From Sipunculus nudus (lineage: Eukaryota > Annelida > Sipuncula > Golfingiida > Sipunculidae): a stretch of 64,000 nucleotides of DNA. Below the pieces are notes generated by a model. That model worked only from the letters and a program-made list of their open reading frames with translations. It was not told the origin of the DNA and did not search any database. Shown here piece by piece: positions 48,143 through 60,062 of the stretch (position 1 is its first letter; every line of letters begins with the position of its first letter). The position numbers and the translations under genes are program-made. The stretch lies in assembly GCA_026874595.1 (NCBI GenBank), contig CM049309.1, positions 22,365,033 to 22,429,032 on the forward strand, written 5' to 3'.

Positions 48143-48580
48143 TGATATCAAACACAAACATATATGGACAGGAAACATATATGGATTGATTTAATTATCC
48201 TAATAAATATATTTCAGACCGTCTTTTTGTAAATACTGAAGGAGGCCTTCACAATTCAAGGGTCCTGATATTACTGTTGGCTAGGAAACCCCCCCGCCTG
48301 ATTACCTTATACAAAGGAAACGGCTGGTTTATATGCAACACTGCATGATTAGTTTCGTTTAAATTATGTACCAATATTTTGAATAGTACAAAAATGCAAG
48401 TATTAAAGCAGGAAGGAATTTAATGCAAAATAAAAATATACGTGTACTCACAATGCTTGAACACGTCTCGTCGATTTGACTGTTTGGGCTGCACTAGCTG
48501 CTTTCCCGCCAGAATGTTAATATTTGGCCTCACAAGACACAGAAACCAAAGACGACCCCAGTGCTTGTGGTGGTGGTTGC

Positions 48581-48594
48581 GGGGGGGGGGGGGG
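48581..48594 (+). repeat. G14 homopolymer
   Basis: Fourteen G, preceded by GGTGGTGGTTGC. Confidence 0.9.
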
Positions 48595-49813
48595 TGCGCT
48601 TTAGGGGATCATTAGACAAGTGACACACTGACAGTTGATGTGAGAGGGCTGCAGTCTTCACAGATCAAGTCAGGTTGCTGTACAATCCACTTATTAATAA
48701 AGGTTCCTGGATAAATTTCAAGTTTGGAAATAATAGCACAGTTTTTACCAGTTTCTTGATTGATAGCAGTTGATATGTATACATCAAGAAGGGCTAGATA
48801 TATCAAGTTATATGACAATAACATGTATATAGCTACTTATTAATAAGGTTTTTTAAGTCTTCAGTTCTTTAGGGATACTCTATTTTGGAAATAAAAGGTG
48901 TTATATATTACCATTTTTATTTTGTTCACTGAATTACATAAACTTCTGTCAGGAAAACCAAGCTTCTATTTTTTAATGTATTTTATTGCTGAAGAAACAG
49001 TGCCGTCGCCTCATGAAAATGTTGATAGTATGTCCTTTATTACAGCATGCAATTTACAGCAATTTACCAGTATTTGACCTTTTACGATAATTTCTGACTT
49101 TATATATTGGACATCATTTGAATCGATTACTACTTCATCCCCCTGTATATCATTGAAAATATTAAGGAAATGTGGTTACACTTTCTTGTGAGAAGCTTAG
49201 GCTAAATAAACATAATTCTCCTATAAACAGCATGTAGGCAATCTTACCTAAAAATATTGATGTCACTATGACGTCAGTTTGACATCAATTTGTTGTCTAA
49301 AACTTGACTTCGATTTGATATGTCAAAGGAACATCAATTAGATTGACCAAATTAAATATATATATTATATTTCCTTTTAAAATGGATTTGCAAATTTCAT
49401 TATTCTACTTCTAGAGTAAATACAATCAATTAAAACCGAAATGACATTGTTTAACATTTTGATAAAATCTCAACCAATATTTGACATCAAATTTTCTTCA
49501 GGGTGCGGGGGGGGGGGGGTGTTGGGGTTAATTTACGTTATTATTAATTTAAGCTTAAAAACTTACAATTTTTTTGGCTACCTTATTCATAATTTTAAGA
49601 CGATTCTCAAAGAACTGCATGTGTGAACAAATTGTGGCATATAGTCTCGTGCTTTAAAAATGTTGATACCCGAAATGTCATATTTTGTAAATTGTGTTTT
49701 TTTTATACTGCAATTGTTATTACAATTGTAGGCTTATACATGTATATGCATCAGTAGTGGCGCATCCAGAGAGGGTTCCGGGGTTTCTGAACCCCCCCCC
49801 CCTTTTGAGATAA

Positions 49814-49818
<5 letters not shown>

Positions 49819-49869
<51 letters not shown>

Positions 49870-49890
49870 ATTATTATTATTATTATTATA
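49819..49890. repeat. compound (TA)n-(TTA)n microsatellite
   Basis: About 45 bp of TA, then about nine TTA units. Confidence 0.95.
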
Positions 49891-50328
49891 ATTATATACG
49901 GTGTGTGTATATCCTATGTGTTGTTCATCGCCTTGCCTTGTGAAATGAAAGCAAACAAACAAGATGTTATATACCGCGTATGTACCGGTCGATCGGTACA
50001 CACAAGAAAAGAAAGTACATTAATCTTTGATCATGTAATCGGTCGTATTTTTATATTTCAAGTGAAATTGTCCAAGTAAGAAAATTAGCCTTATTCGCAA
50101 TCTGCTGTCGTGATGTGACATCAAGTGTAAATTAAGTACCACTACCAGGCCCCCGTGTAACTGGACATGGAGCAAGACTGACATTCATCAAACAAGAGCG
50201 GACATAACAATCTCCTCGCAACATGCAAAACCACCAGTAAGGCTACGTGCAAATGTTGGTATGCAGGGAGAGTATACAGCTACCGCAAGCACTCCTACCC
50301 ACTTGGGCGTGATTGGCTGGCGAATATT

Positions 50329-50373
50329 AATAATTCATGACCTACAGTAGGTCTGCTCCATCTAATGCTAACC
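50329..50373 (+). repeat. dispersed 45-bp block related to the 29-bp minisatellite
   Basis: Exact reverse complement of 30804-30848, containing the CCTACAGTAGGTCTGCTCCA core shared with the minisatellite at 43-45 kb. Confidence 0.8.
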
Positions 50374-50608
50374 GAAGTACAAAGCTACATGGGCGATAAT
50401 ACAGCAAATACAGTTCTCTCATATCCAGAGCTGGAGCTTCTCATTTAACCAGTTAAGATAGTTCATGATTATGCCGTATGGTGCCGTCACTTGTAGTTGA
50501 TGGGCTTGTTTAAATAACAGACACGCGGTGGCGCTGACGATTTGAAGATGATGGCGGGAAATATCCGTGTTAACGTCACTGTTACTTCTTAGTACTGTGT
50601 GCAGGTGT

Positions 50609-51538
50609 TTAGTCCTCAATGGGGGTTTGTTTACCATTGATAATAAGACGGCCGCGCCAGAACCTCACTTTCTTGTGTTCGCTATGAGCCTGGCGCATTT
50701 GTTTGAGGGCTTTCTTCTTCTGCTGGTAGTCCTCTATTGTCAGGTCTTCTACGAAGAAGGCATGGGTTCTGCTCCGTTCGGGGTTTTGTTGTTTTTGTGC
50801 TTTAAGCAAGTCGTTTCTGATTGGTCGGCTGTGGAATTTGACGATAATATGCCGGTGAACTCCATTCTTTTTCTTGCCTGTTCGATGGGCTGTTTCTATT
50901 GTCTTTACAATCTCGTCCATGTTTTGATTGTCGAGCAGGTTTTGGTCATCAATGGCTTTCGCGACTAATCGTAGACAATTTTCGCCCTTTTGTTCAGGAA
51001 CTCCGAGTAGCCTGACGTTGTATTCACGGCTATAACGTTCAATATCCAATAATTTTGTTTTGATATTAGTCAGTTCACCTTCTGTTGTGCGTTTATCTGC
51101 CTTCAATTTCTCGATTTCATCTTTTAATGCCTTATTTTCTTTCTCTAGGGCATTTATTTTTGTAGTGTGTTTCTCAATGTCTGTTTGGGTGAAGTCAAGA
51201 CTCCCAATAACGCAGTTTATTTTCCCATCCAGAGTAATATATTTATTGTTTACAGTTGTAACCTCACTTTTGATTTGATCAATGTCACTTACCAGCGATT
51301 TTCTGAAGTCTTCGAAAACTGACATCAGTGTTTTCTCCAGCTGAGCACATTTCGCGTCCACCATAGCTAATATGGGGTCACTGGCCTCCATTGTGGACGA
51401 TTCTGTCTGTGATTCTCTGCTGGCAGTGTTTTTGCTAGGCCGGGTTTGCTGTAGGTATTTTTCGATGCTGGCCTACACACGGCTTGGCGAATCTGTCTTA
51501 CTCATTAATCGTGTTTTCATACTCCGGCCTTCGGCCAT
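50609..51538 (-). pseudogene. solitary LINE ORF1 (L1-like RNA-binding protein)
   Basis: Best start is ATG at 51538 (MAEGRSMKTRL, G at +4). An in-frame TAG at 51475-51473 breaks codon 22, and the rest is open from ATG 51391 for 260 residues. It has a long heptad-rich coiled coil (about 30-125 of the 260: LEKENKALKDEIEKLKADKR), then an RRM-like part (DIERYSREYNVRLLGVPE) and a basic C-terminal domain (SRTHAFFVEDLT, KVRFWRGRLIINGK). This is the layout of L1-type ORF1 proteins, which coat the RNA. No ORF2 follows on this strand, so it is a 3'-truncated or rearranged copy. Confidence 0.85.
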
Positions 51539-52079
51539 TTCAGTAGGTGTATTCCTGATTTTTTGTGCGAGCTGCACTCGGTCGTGGCACTAGGCGGCCA
51601 TGATCAACCGGAAGATCTTTAACCTTAATGAATCATTCCAAAAATAATCTTATAAATGGTGATTGATCATGATACAATGTCAAAGATCAAAATGTCCTTC
51701 CATGTGAGGAACCTTAGGCCAAACAGCAGTTACCCAATCAGCTGGAACCTTTTTATTGCGTCATTACTGCCAGCTGTATAAAAAGTCGCCCAGAAAAATG
51801 TCGAGGGTTATTTTACTGCGTTGCAAATGTGCAGAGAGGAGGGAACCTTCTGTCATCTACTGTGCTTGGGAATTCAGGATTTTCGGTTGCCAGAATGTGT
51901 TTGGCTCGTTTAAAATAGGTGAGGATTTGCACAAGAAAGTCATTCAAAAGACATTCCTCTTCCTTGACACAACCATAACGGTACCTCTAACCTGGATCGT
52001 ATATTCGGGGCCAAGGAAAGTGGTCGTAATTGTGGGGGAGGTCGCAATTGCGGGGTGGTCACAAGGCGGGGTTCCACTG

Positions 52080-52083
<4 letters not shown>

Positions 52084-52132
<49 letters not shown>
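52084..52132. repeat. (TA)n microsatellite
   Basis: About 49 bp of TA repeats. Confidence 0.95.
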
Positions 52133-52134
<2 letters not shown>

Positions 52135-52695
52135 CTAAAGTGGTACTTAAGGTCACACCTTAGGCCATATATTGCGAATTAAGGCAACAGCATACTTAGG
52201 GCAACAATTTTGCGTCGCCCTAATTTTTAACGAACTAACATGCAATAACCAGCCGTCGTGTGACTCTGTCATTAAAACAGAAACAAGATGAAGTATCATT
52301 CTATTGATATATTTTGTTATTGGAAACAAAACATTAAGTCTGATAAGGCTTCAACCTTAGCAATTCTTTTTTATGTATAATCTGCACTGTCCTATTTTGG
52401 GCATTATGGAGACAGTTTGGTTTTTCCAAAATTATACATGTTTCATAAATATATATTCGGGGAAGTCCTGTCACAGAGTACGTCTGGTGTTATCGTCTTA
52501 CAAATATGCCTCACTCCTGCAGAAGATATTCTATATTTGTGAAAGAAAATACGATATAAATTTCTCGCGAATATATACACAAATATGTAACCCTGTACAG
52601 TAGCGCCCACTGGTGAAACGAGATGGCACTAAAAATTGGTACCTGCATAAGCGTATTTCGCCACGAGGTGCTACATGTTATCGGTTTCATATACC

Positions 52696-52697
<2 letters not shown>

Positions 52698-52738
<41 letters not shown>

Positions 52739-52747
52739 TATATATAT
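52698..52747. repeat. (TA)n microsatellite
   Basis: About 50 bp, one interruption. Confidence 0.95.
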
Positions 52748-52796
52748 TTTTTTGTTTTATATATATTGGTTATTGTTGCAACACATGAAAATGAAA

Positions 52797-52821
52797 GGGG
52801 GGGGGGGGGGGGGGGGGGGGG
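52797..52821 (+). repeat. G25 homopolymer
   Basis: Twenty-five G in a row, the longest in the window. Length is liable to sequencing error. Confidence 0.85.
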
Positions 52822-53114
52822 CATTTGTAAAGAATCTGGCCCGTTTGTCCGCTCAGTCAAAACTGGAGTCGCATAAATTGTTGTTTCCTGACAAAGAAGG
52901 CCGATACATCATAATTTCCTGAGAAAGTCCCGTATTTTATTTTGCTCATACTTGTGTTTATTATATCAGAGGAGGAGGGGTCAGGGGAACCTTTTGTGTT
53001 CAACAGGAAACACGGAGTAAAATGACTGATGACAGTGATTACAACGCCTTGTTCTAAGTTGTTAACCTATTATCGCTCAGGGATGCACTGGACTACCGAC
53101 ACACGGAAGCAGGT

Positions 53115-53220
53115 TACTTCGTACCATTTCCACTTCGTAACTTACAACTTCGTACCCCTACAAGTTCGTACCTTTACTACTTCGTACCCTCTCCACTTCG
53201 TACCCCTGCGACTTCGTACC
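53115..53220 (+). repeat. minisatellite ACTTCGTACC, left copy
   Basis: About six imperfect 16-20-bp units with the core (A)CTTCGTACC. The segment AGTTCGTACCTTTACTACTT matches, inverted, the minisatellite at 62660-62755. Together they bracket the MULE pseudogene. Confidence 0.85.
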
Positions 53221-53392
53221 CACAGTGACATTAATGCAAGTTGCATTGATGAAAGTATTTCCAATATGACATTAACTATTTTGTATCGAAAAAAATGATC
53301 CCCTAAAAAGACTGACAAGCTTACAACATACATAAAAATGCTTTATTTACTTCCTTTGTATATATTTTATTTAAAAAATTAAAAATAAAACC

Positions 53393-53440
53393 TCTCTCTC
53401 TCTCTCTCTCGCTGTCTCTCTCTCTCTCTCTCTCTCTCTC
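53393..53440. repeat. (TC)n microsatellite
   Basis: About 48 bp of TC with a GCTG interruption. Confidence 0.95.
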
Positions 53441-56201
53441 AAGATTGAAGCAAACAACATTCACGTGTCTGGTTGTAAAAAGGATTTATTGTTTGTTCTT
53501 GAATGAGTTAAGAATAATAAGAATAAATGTCAACAATAAATGTAATAATTGTAATCCGCGCATCAAGTTAGTCATGAAAACTGTCATTTGGCAAACAAAT
53601 CACATACTTGGGTAAACTGATGACTTGACTGGTGATAATGACATGCTTAATCAATTTATATACAATCTTTATATTATAAAGCCAATACATTCATACTTTA
53701 ATTTTCTCACTATTCAAAAAATATAAGAGTGTATTTATTCCAACTGTACTGTGGAACTATGTGTTGCTCTAGCTTGTGGTGTTGCTAATAAGCGCAGGAG
53801 GCCTATACTTATGACAAGCTAAGAACAGCATAGGATAAAGCCTTTAGGATTTTAATGTTTCTGCCCCCGAATTGTGTAGTGGGACCGTAGTGGGTAAATC
53901 ATATCCTTATAAGCTGTATTCATCGATACATTTAGTTAACTAGATATTCACTGCTATTGTCACATATACATGACTGCAATATATTACCTTCATCTACATG
54001 CATGTCTCTTGACTATTAAACAATATTTTCTTATAATATTTTCATAATATAATGTAATAATTTTCAATATAAAGACCAATGTATGTGTCTGAAATAAAAC
54101 ATTCATTCCTGTAACAGTAAGTGTCACGAAAAAGGTCAAATTTAATGGACGGGTCCATAGATCCTGCTTGCTCTTTTGAGCAATTGAGACGTACTGATTT
54201 TATTTTCGGCGTATTCCTCCCACGCCTTGAATAACAAGGCTTGAGTCGTTTTTACTTACTTGCGTTGATGTCGTTTTAGTTTCTTTTCACTGACTAGCAG
54301 GACGTGGAGCTCCACCAATTTAGCCTCCTGGTTGAGCAGTGGTACAAGAGAGTAAAAAGGCACGTTCCCGCGATGCGCCTTGGCATTTAACCGTGCATGC
54401 CAACCCTCACAGTCATTATTGGTGCGCGTGGCAACGTTGAACACGCACCAATTTTCTATGTGGAGCACCGTGCTGTGTATCCAGGTACGGCCGGTCCATA
54501 TAATTGAACAGATGGGTGAGTGGTGTGTTTCCCATTGTCTTCTCTCGAAGCGTTTCAAACGCCGGAAGTATGTGCTCGGCCGGAAGGCATTGCAGGGCCA
54601 TCAGTTGCCGTATGAGCGAATAAACGGCCCCCTTTTCCATGCACGCAGTCTGCAAAATAAGATGTATAGGTCTTGTTAAACAACATTAATCAATTGGAAC
54701 CACAAGTAGGCCTTATTGTTTTTTATGAATCTTGTCGTTTTCAGCAAGCAATCATTATCTGTGAAGAAAAGAGTGAGAAAATCACATGAAACCCCTAAAA
54801 AAGAGATTACGAGAATTGTTACATTTTTCAATGGGTCTTATTTAAACTCCTCATAAATATAATTATACTATGTATATTACATAAAATGATAAAAGATATT
54901 TTTTTGGAAGTGGCTAAACAGCCGGCAGGGTGCCTGCAGTTGAGTGCACAGACTAAACAGCCGGCAGGGAAAATTGATCTTTTTTGCAGGCCTTCCCCCA
55001 GGCTTAACTGCCTGCAAATGAATACATGCTCTTTTTCAGAGTTTCAGTGTGATACTCAATACTTTCCATTATCAGTTTGAAAATGAGCTGAGAATTTAGT
55101 GCTGACTTACCGAATTAGACATTTTGCTGGTCTTTATGTAATAAGTATGTTGAGTAGACATAAAAGTGCACATTTTGTGATATTTACAGGGTAGTTATAT
55201 ATATATTTATAGGAATTTTACTGAAGATGACTGGCACATCAGCTGCTTATACATGCTTATGAGCAAACAATGGGTATTGTCCGAAAGCACAAACAACTCA
55301 GGTGATGTCATATCAAAATATATGCAGATTCTTTGATAAAAGGTTATTATTATTATTGACATATTTCAACTGCAAAAATCGAGGAAATGCTCACATTAGC
55401 TATAGGAAAAAGTGCCCACTTAACAGAATACAGAGTTGACAACATTAGCTTAATATAATAAAGAGAGAAAAAAATGGACTGTCCAGAAATGGCCACTTTA
55501 TAGAGGTGCCCACTTTATGCAGTTGTCCATTAAGAGAGGTTCGCCTGTGGTATTGTCCTTAATGATCAGATATAGTTCTGGTATCAGTATTTCCATCAAA
55601 ATGCTATAGATAAAAAGAGCGATAAGGACATATTTTTTTTACTGCCCTTAATTTTTAATTTCCTTTAAATTCCTTGATTCAAGCTCACCTGCAGTCCGAA
55701 TTCTTGTACTCTTCTCCAGATGGCCTGCGTGTGATGAAATGCACATCCTTGAAGTGCTGCTTCCGGGAACACATGTCTGACTGCCTTCTATACACCACTT
55801 TCAAAATCAAAAACAAATTTCTTGACCCTGGGTTCACGGGGCATCAGATCTTTGATTTTCTGCAACACCTACAGGTGACAAATAAAAAGATTTCTTGACA
55901 AATAACAAAGCGAAAGTTTCTGCTGGTTTAGGATAATATTGTGTGTTCATGTGAACGAAGCAGACAATACACACAGTATTTCTGTAATAATTACTTCTTT
56001 CAACTACCAATCTTGATGGCTGTAATGTCTACACCGCATGGTTACTAATGGATTTAGTGGTTTAGGGGATAAACAGAACGGTTCGATCGCTACCCGGTAG
56101 AATTCGACATTCTGCATGGCCGGCCACGGACTCCGTTTCAGCCTAGTTTTATTTTGTTATCAAATTAAATGGAAATCCGGCAGGATCATAGACAAAAATA
56201 C

Positions 56202-56467
56202 CTTTTTGTAATCTCTTTTATCCTTGGTGGACATCAGACTGAATGCCAAGGGGACCTGTTTCGTTTCTCCATCAGTCTTGATGAAGGCGTGGACGGAGAA
56301 TAGTTGCTGGAATGGCTCTGGCACAACATGAAATGTACCGTCCATATACCACGTTTTTGCTTGTACCAGAAGATCAAGCTGACGTTGTGTTGCAAACAAG
56401 ATGTTTCTACTCGCCTTTCCCTGTATGTCCGCCCTAAAAAACCCTCAGGAATGAAGGCTAGATCAAG
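56202..56467 (-). pseudogene. MULE transposase catalytic exon
   Basis: After the acceptor TTTTCAG it reads LDLAFIPEG, then shifts one base in a T-run and continues FFRADIQGKASRN, ATQRQLDLLVQAKTWYMDGT (the first catalytic Asp lies in MDGTF), LFSVHAF and KQVPLAFSLMSTKDKRDYKK. It ends at GTATTT. Confidence 0.8.
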
Positions 56468-57228
56468 CTGAAAATGAAAAATATAAAATCATAAAGACAA
56501 AACAGCACAACTCCTCAGGTCTCAGTGGTTGGTAACACATGCATGTATGTTTAGCCCTTAAGAAAGGACTCCTCAATTTCCTTTTAGTGACTGGTGCAAT
56601 TTGGAGTCTAAAGATCGCCCCTGCAGTTAACTGTGATTATAACCCCCCATAAACAACTATGAGATTAAACATATATCAATTGATTAATATTAGGAACATC
56701 TATGTGTATTGAATATTTGACCACTGAAAAACATTTACGAAAATTTTAATTTGCTCACACTTTTACGATATTTTGAAGAAATGCCTTTTGGAGAAAGTTT
56801 CCTTTATGTAACAATATATTATTACTGTGTATTTTTTCTCTATAATTATTGCAAGTTGATGCAAATATAAGAGCATGCACCTCAAAATTTAGGCGAGTAG
56901 GAGCCGGTGGTAGGAGTTTCTGTCGTTGTCTATTGATCGCTCTGATCGCGTTTCCAGGGGCCTGGCGGCTTGTCTCAGGCAGCTCTCGGGTTTCGCCTCC
57001 ACCATTGCGTCGTCCACTATGACCGATGCTGGTTTAAACAGCTGTTCTTTGGCCTCTTTCATAATCTTTAACAGTTGTACCAAAGTGAGAGGTTTATTCA
57101 AAGTATTATCCCCAAAGATCAAGACTGCGTTTAAATAAAAATCGCATTTTCTATGTTTTACTGGATAATAATATTAATGTTAGACTCCATTATGAGGAAA
57201 ACATGTATGATAAAAAAACTTCTCGTAC

Positions 57229-57393
57229 CTTTGATCTCACTTTTGTTCTAATGCCTATGCCCGGTTGGGCCGGATGGCAGTGGTCGTGTCGGCCCCGGGT
57301 GAAGACCCCGCCCCGCTGGGACACTGTCGCTTGGCATGAAACATGTTTGTTTCGTAAACTACACCACCAGTACACAAGGTCACCTTTTAGGCG
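57229..57393 (-). pseudogene. FLYWCH zinc-finger exon
   Basis: This exon starts RLKGDLVYW after CTTTCAG and ends RTKVRSK at AAAG|GTACGA. With exon 5 it forms the FLYWCH domain: the Cys pair in WWCSLRNKHVSC and the two His in HDHCHP are kept. FLYWCH domains bind DNA and are common in animal MULE proteins. Confidence 0.75.
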
Positions 57394-57837
57394 CTGAAAG
57401 AAGAACATTTCATTTTAATTAAATTCTTTTCTCTTCATATTTCAACTTGAATTTTTATGAAATTTGTTAGTAGTATACAAAATATACTGTGGGGAATTTA
57501 ATTTAAAATATGCAAATATTATATACATAGCCTGTTATTCTCTACACTTCAATATCTTCGTAGGCCTATCAATAATTCATATATCAATATTTTTCATACA
57601 TTTTAAGCGTTTCTAATATCTATATTATACGTTCATCTCCTCACCTTAACTGTGTAAGAGAAGCCCGTGGTATCAACGAGTTTCCGCTTTCCCCGCACCG
57701 TACCGGTTTACACCACTTCGTATTTCACCTGGACCGGGCCCAGCTCTGTCAATTAAGGGGTCTTGTAACGACCTGTAAATAAAGCAGTTATTTGAAAAGT
57801 ATTCAGTTAAATCAACATGAGTAAAAATGAATTTATC

Positions 57838-57840
<3 letters not shown>

Positions 57841-57922
<82 letters not shown>
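57841..57922. repeat. (TA)n microsatellite
   Basis: About 82 bp of TA repeats in an intron of the MULE pseudogene. Confidence 0.95.
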
Positions 57923-57923
<1 letters not shown>

Positions 57924-58784
57924 CACTGGTTGTATTGTTGTTCTTTGTTAGTTTGATTTATGGAATATAACGGCAATAAAATAAAACCAAATAATAAGAT
58001 TTATAGCTTTCAGTTTTTTGTGTCATAATATTATTAATAACAATAAATTCTCAGCCAAAGACACAAATCTGGATCTAACACACTCTCTTAATTTCAGTTA
58101 GGCAGACAACTCACTCCTCTTGTTCGTCAACGTGGATTTCGAAATTTCAATTCTCAATATCGAAAGACGACGTGCTAAGTCCCGGCGGTCCGTTGTCAAG
58201 CGTGTATAGTCTGCTGGAAGGATGATGCTGGTCTGCATCCTGTAATGTACAATATAATGAAACAATATGATAATGTATTATACTATATTTTACTATTATT
58301 AATCTATATTCTATACTTTACTATATTTAACTTTACTATAATATATATGTGTGTATGTGTGCATAATACTGCTATTATTTTAAGATATCATTTTATGATA
58401 TTCAGTGTTAATCATGTAATATCATAAATTACTAAATGATCAAGATGCCTGTGACGACTCACTCTTGTTCGTCCGCGCGGTCCAAAGGAAGGTTGACGCC
58501 GGTGTCCATTTCCTGGGCTATTCTGTAACAATATCAAACGAATCCTTACATTATCACGTTAACGCTTACGTCAATAAATCATTTAATGTTCATTTTCCAG
58601 AAGATGTATGTACTAAACGGTAATTATTTACCCACCTGATTTTTTTTAAGAGAAGCATCATTGATTGGCTGAATTCATTTTTGGCTTGACGGATCATGCA
58701 TGACGTGCACGTTGCTGTCTTTTTTTTAGCTTGAGCAATAATTATCTGTATAATTCTAATGTTGTGAGTTTACCAAGTATACCA

Positions 58785-58785
<1 letters not shown>

Positions 58786-58829
<44 letters not shown>
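58786..58829. repeat. (TA)n microsatellite
   Basis: About 44 bp of TA repeats. Confidence 0.95.
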
Positions 58830-58831
<2 letters not shown>

Positions 58832-59196
58832 TGTATGGCTTACGTAACTTACTCTTGATCGGCTGATACGTCAGTACCACCGGGAATGTCTACAAGAAGT
58901 GAAGTTCTGGTGCTCTCTCCTACTGGATTTCCCAAGGGCCTGTCACTGTAGTGTACAATGGTAAAAACATAAACATAATTTGGCTGAAAACATACATCTT
59001 TTCAACGTGTCACATAAACAAACACATTAAATAACCGAAAATGTCTGCCAAATATTTAAGATTTGATTTGTAAAATATAATCATGTTGGCGAAATTTAAT
59101 TACACAACAATATAATAATTAATATAATGTAATATAAAAACTGTGTCACACAAACAGACACTATTAGTTAAGAAGACAAATAAATGAGGGTAAAAT

Positions 59197-59255
59197 GCGG
59201 GAGTCGAACCCAGGTCGGTGGCGTACAAGTCCGGCGTACCAAGCAAGCTTCACAA
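59197..59255 (-). repeat. tRNA-Thr-like remnant / SINE head
   Basis: On the - strand GGTTCGACTCC matches the Pol III B box, preceded by CCGGACTTGTACGCC, which resembles the anticodon arm of a tRNA-Thr (TGT in a seven-base loop). The A box and the 3' side of the anticodon stem are eroded, so it is not a working tRNA gene. Confidence 0.45.
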
Positions 59256-60030
59256 ACAGTTATTATATTATCAGTTGGGTCCGCTTTCATGTCACCCTGT
59301 AACAACACATTATATAACGGAGCATGTCGTCTAAATATTTCAGATTTAATATGTAAAAAATAATCGTGTTGGCGAAATTACACAACAATATAATATAATA
59401 TAATATAATATAATATTATATAATATAAAAACTAGAAACTTATACATAACGAAGTAACAGCTTTAGAGTAAACCATATAGTATATTATAACTTACTCTGA
59501 ACGTTCGGAACGGGAAACGTTATCTGGTTCCGTTTGTTCTTCATCACCATGAACTTGTGTCCATTCGATGACTGATATATCTCCATAACCATCTCTGTTC
59601 GCATCATCTTGTGACGTCGTAGTTAAAAATGGAAGAGGACAGCTTCGGCAACGCCAGTCTAACAGTACCTCTTCTCCTCTGTTGAGTTTTCGATAGAAGT
59701 CTCGATCGATTCCTAAATTCAATTTCAACCATTTATAACACTTGTTATCCATATATCCATGATTATTTTATTTTGTCATGAATTGATATTTTAAAACAGA
59801 AAGCTTTCTTTTCAACTATACACACCACAAACATTCACGGCCATCCGCAAAGTAAATTATATAGTCGTGATACACAAATAAGAAATGCACTGAAACACAT
59901 TAAACAACGGCGTGTTATATGCAAGCCGGGAAATTCGACAAAAGTTAGAATTTTACAAATAGGACCACCTCCAGGCTAGAACCACTTTGCTCAGTCCCCA
60001 GGGTTGTCATATTATTTGTGGGGTTCAACT

Positions 60031-60059
60031 ATGTATATATATATATATATATATATATA
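60031..60059. repeat. (TA)n microsatellite
   Basis: TA run just before the palindrome. Confidence 0.9.
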
Positions 60060-60062
60060 GAT

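Larger units (their letters stand above)
45271..50328. other. 5 kb without a supported gene
   Basis: AT-rich DNA with (TA)n arrays, G-runs and no recognisable exon or transposon protein. Near 49760-49810 a GGGTTCCGGGGTTTCTGAACCC-like short inverted motif before C11 and a (TA)n tail resembles the end of a non-autonomous element, but no partner end is found. Confidence 0.45.
51539..53114. other. no gene recognised
   Basis: Contains (TA)n at 52084-52132 and 52698-52747 and a G25 run at 52797-52821. A 135-codon frame at 51756-52163 ends inside the first TA array and has no domain. Confidence 0.45.
54256..59752 (-). pseudogene. PHD-like/FLYWCH/MULE transposase pseudogene, ten exons
   Basis: Exons read by eye on the - strand: 59752-59496, 58945-58853, 58522-58463, 58239-58115, 57772-57645, 57393-57229, about 57065-56890, 56467-56202, 55868-55689, 54649-54256. 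All joins that could be checked among the first six and between exons 8 to 10 agree in phase and have GT-AG ends. Order: a remnant PHD-like tail (GEEVLLDWRCRSCP), an acidic linker, FLYWCH zinc finger (KRKLVDTTGFSYTVK, YWWCSLRNKHVSCQATV, HDHCHP), then the MULE catalytic domain (KTWYMDGTFHVVPEPFQQLF, FVFDFESGV, GCAFHHTQAIWRRVQ, TNNDCEGWHARLN). Lesions: two TAA in exon 5, a one-base loss in a T-run of exon 8, TAG at 55790-55788, a frame change near 54490. A dead transposase, or a dead host gene derived from one. Confidence 0.8.

Noticed and set aside
50567-50968. + strand ORF of 133 codons
   Set aside because: Antisense to the LINE ORF1, which has clear domains on the other strand.
51756-52163. 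135-codon + strand ORF
   Set aside because: Its tail is translated TA repeat and the rest shows no domain or signal.
55674-55898. + strand ORF
   Set aside because: Antisense to a MULE exon with splice sites on the - strand.
56060-56110. possible tRNA-like GGTTCGATC
   Set aside because: No matching stems, and surrounding sequence does not fold as a tRNA.
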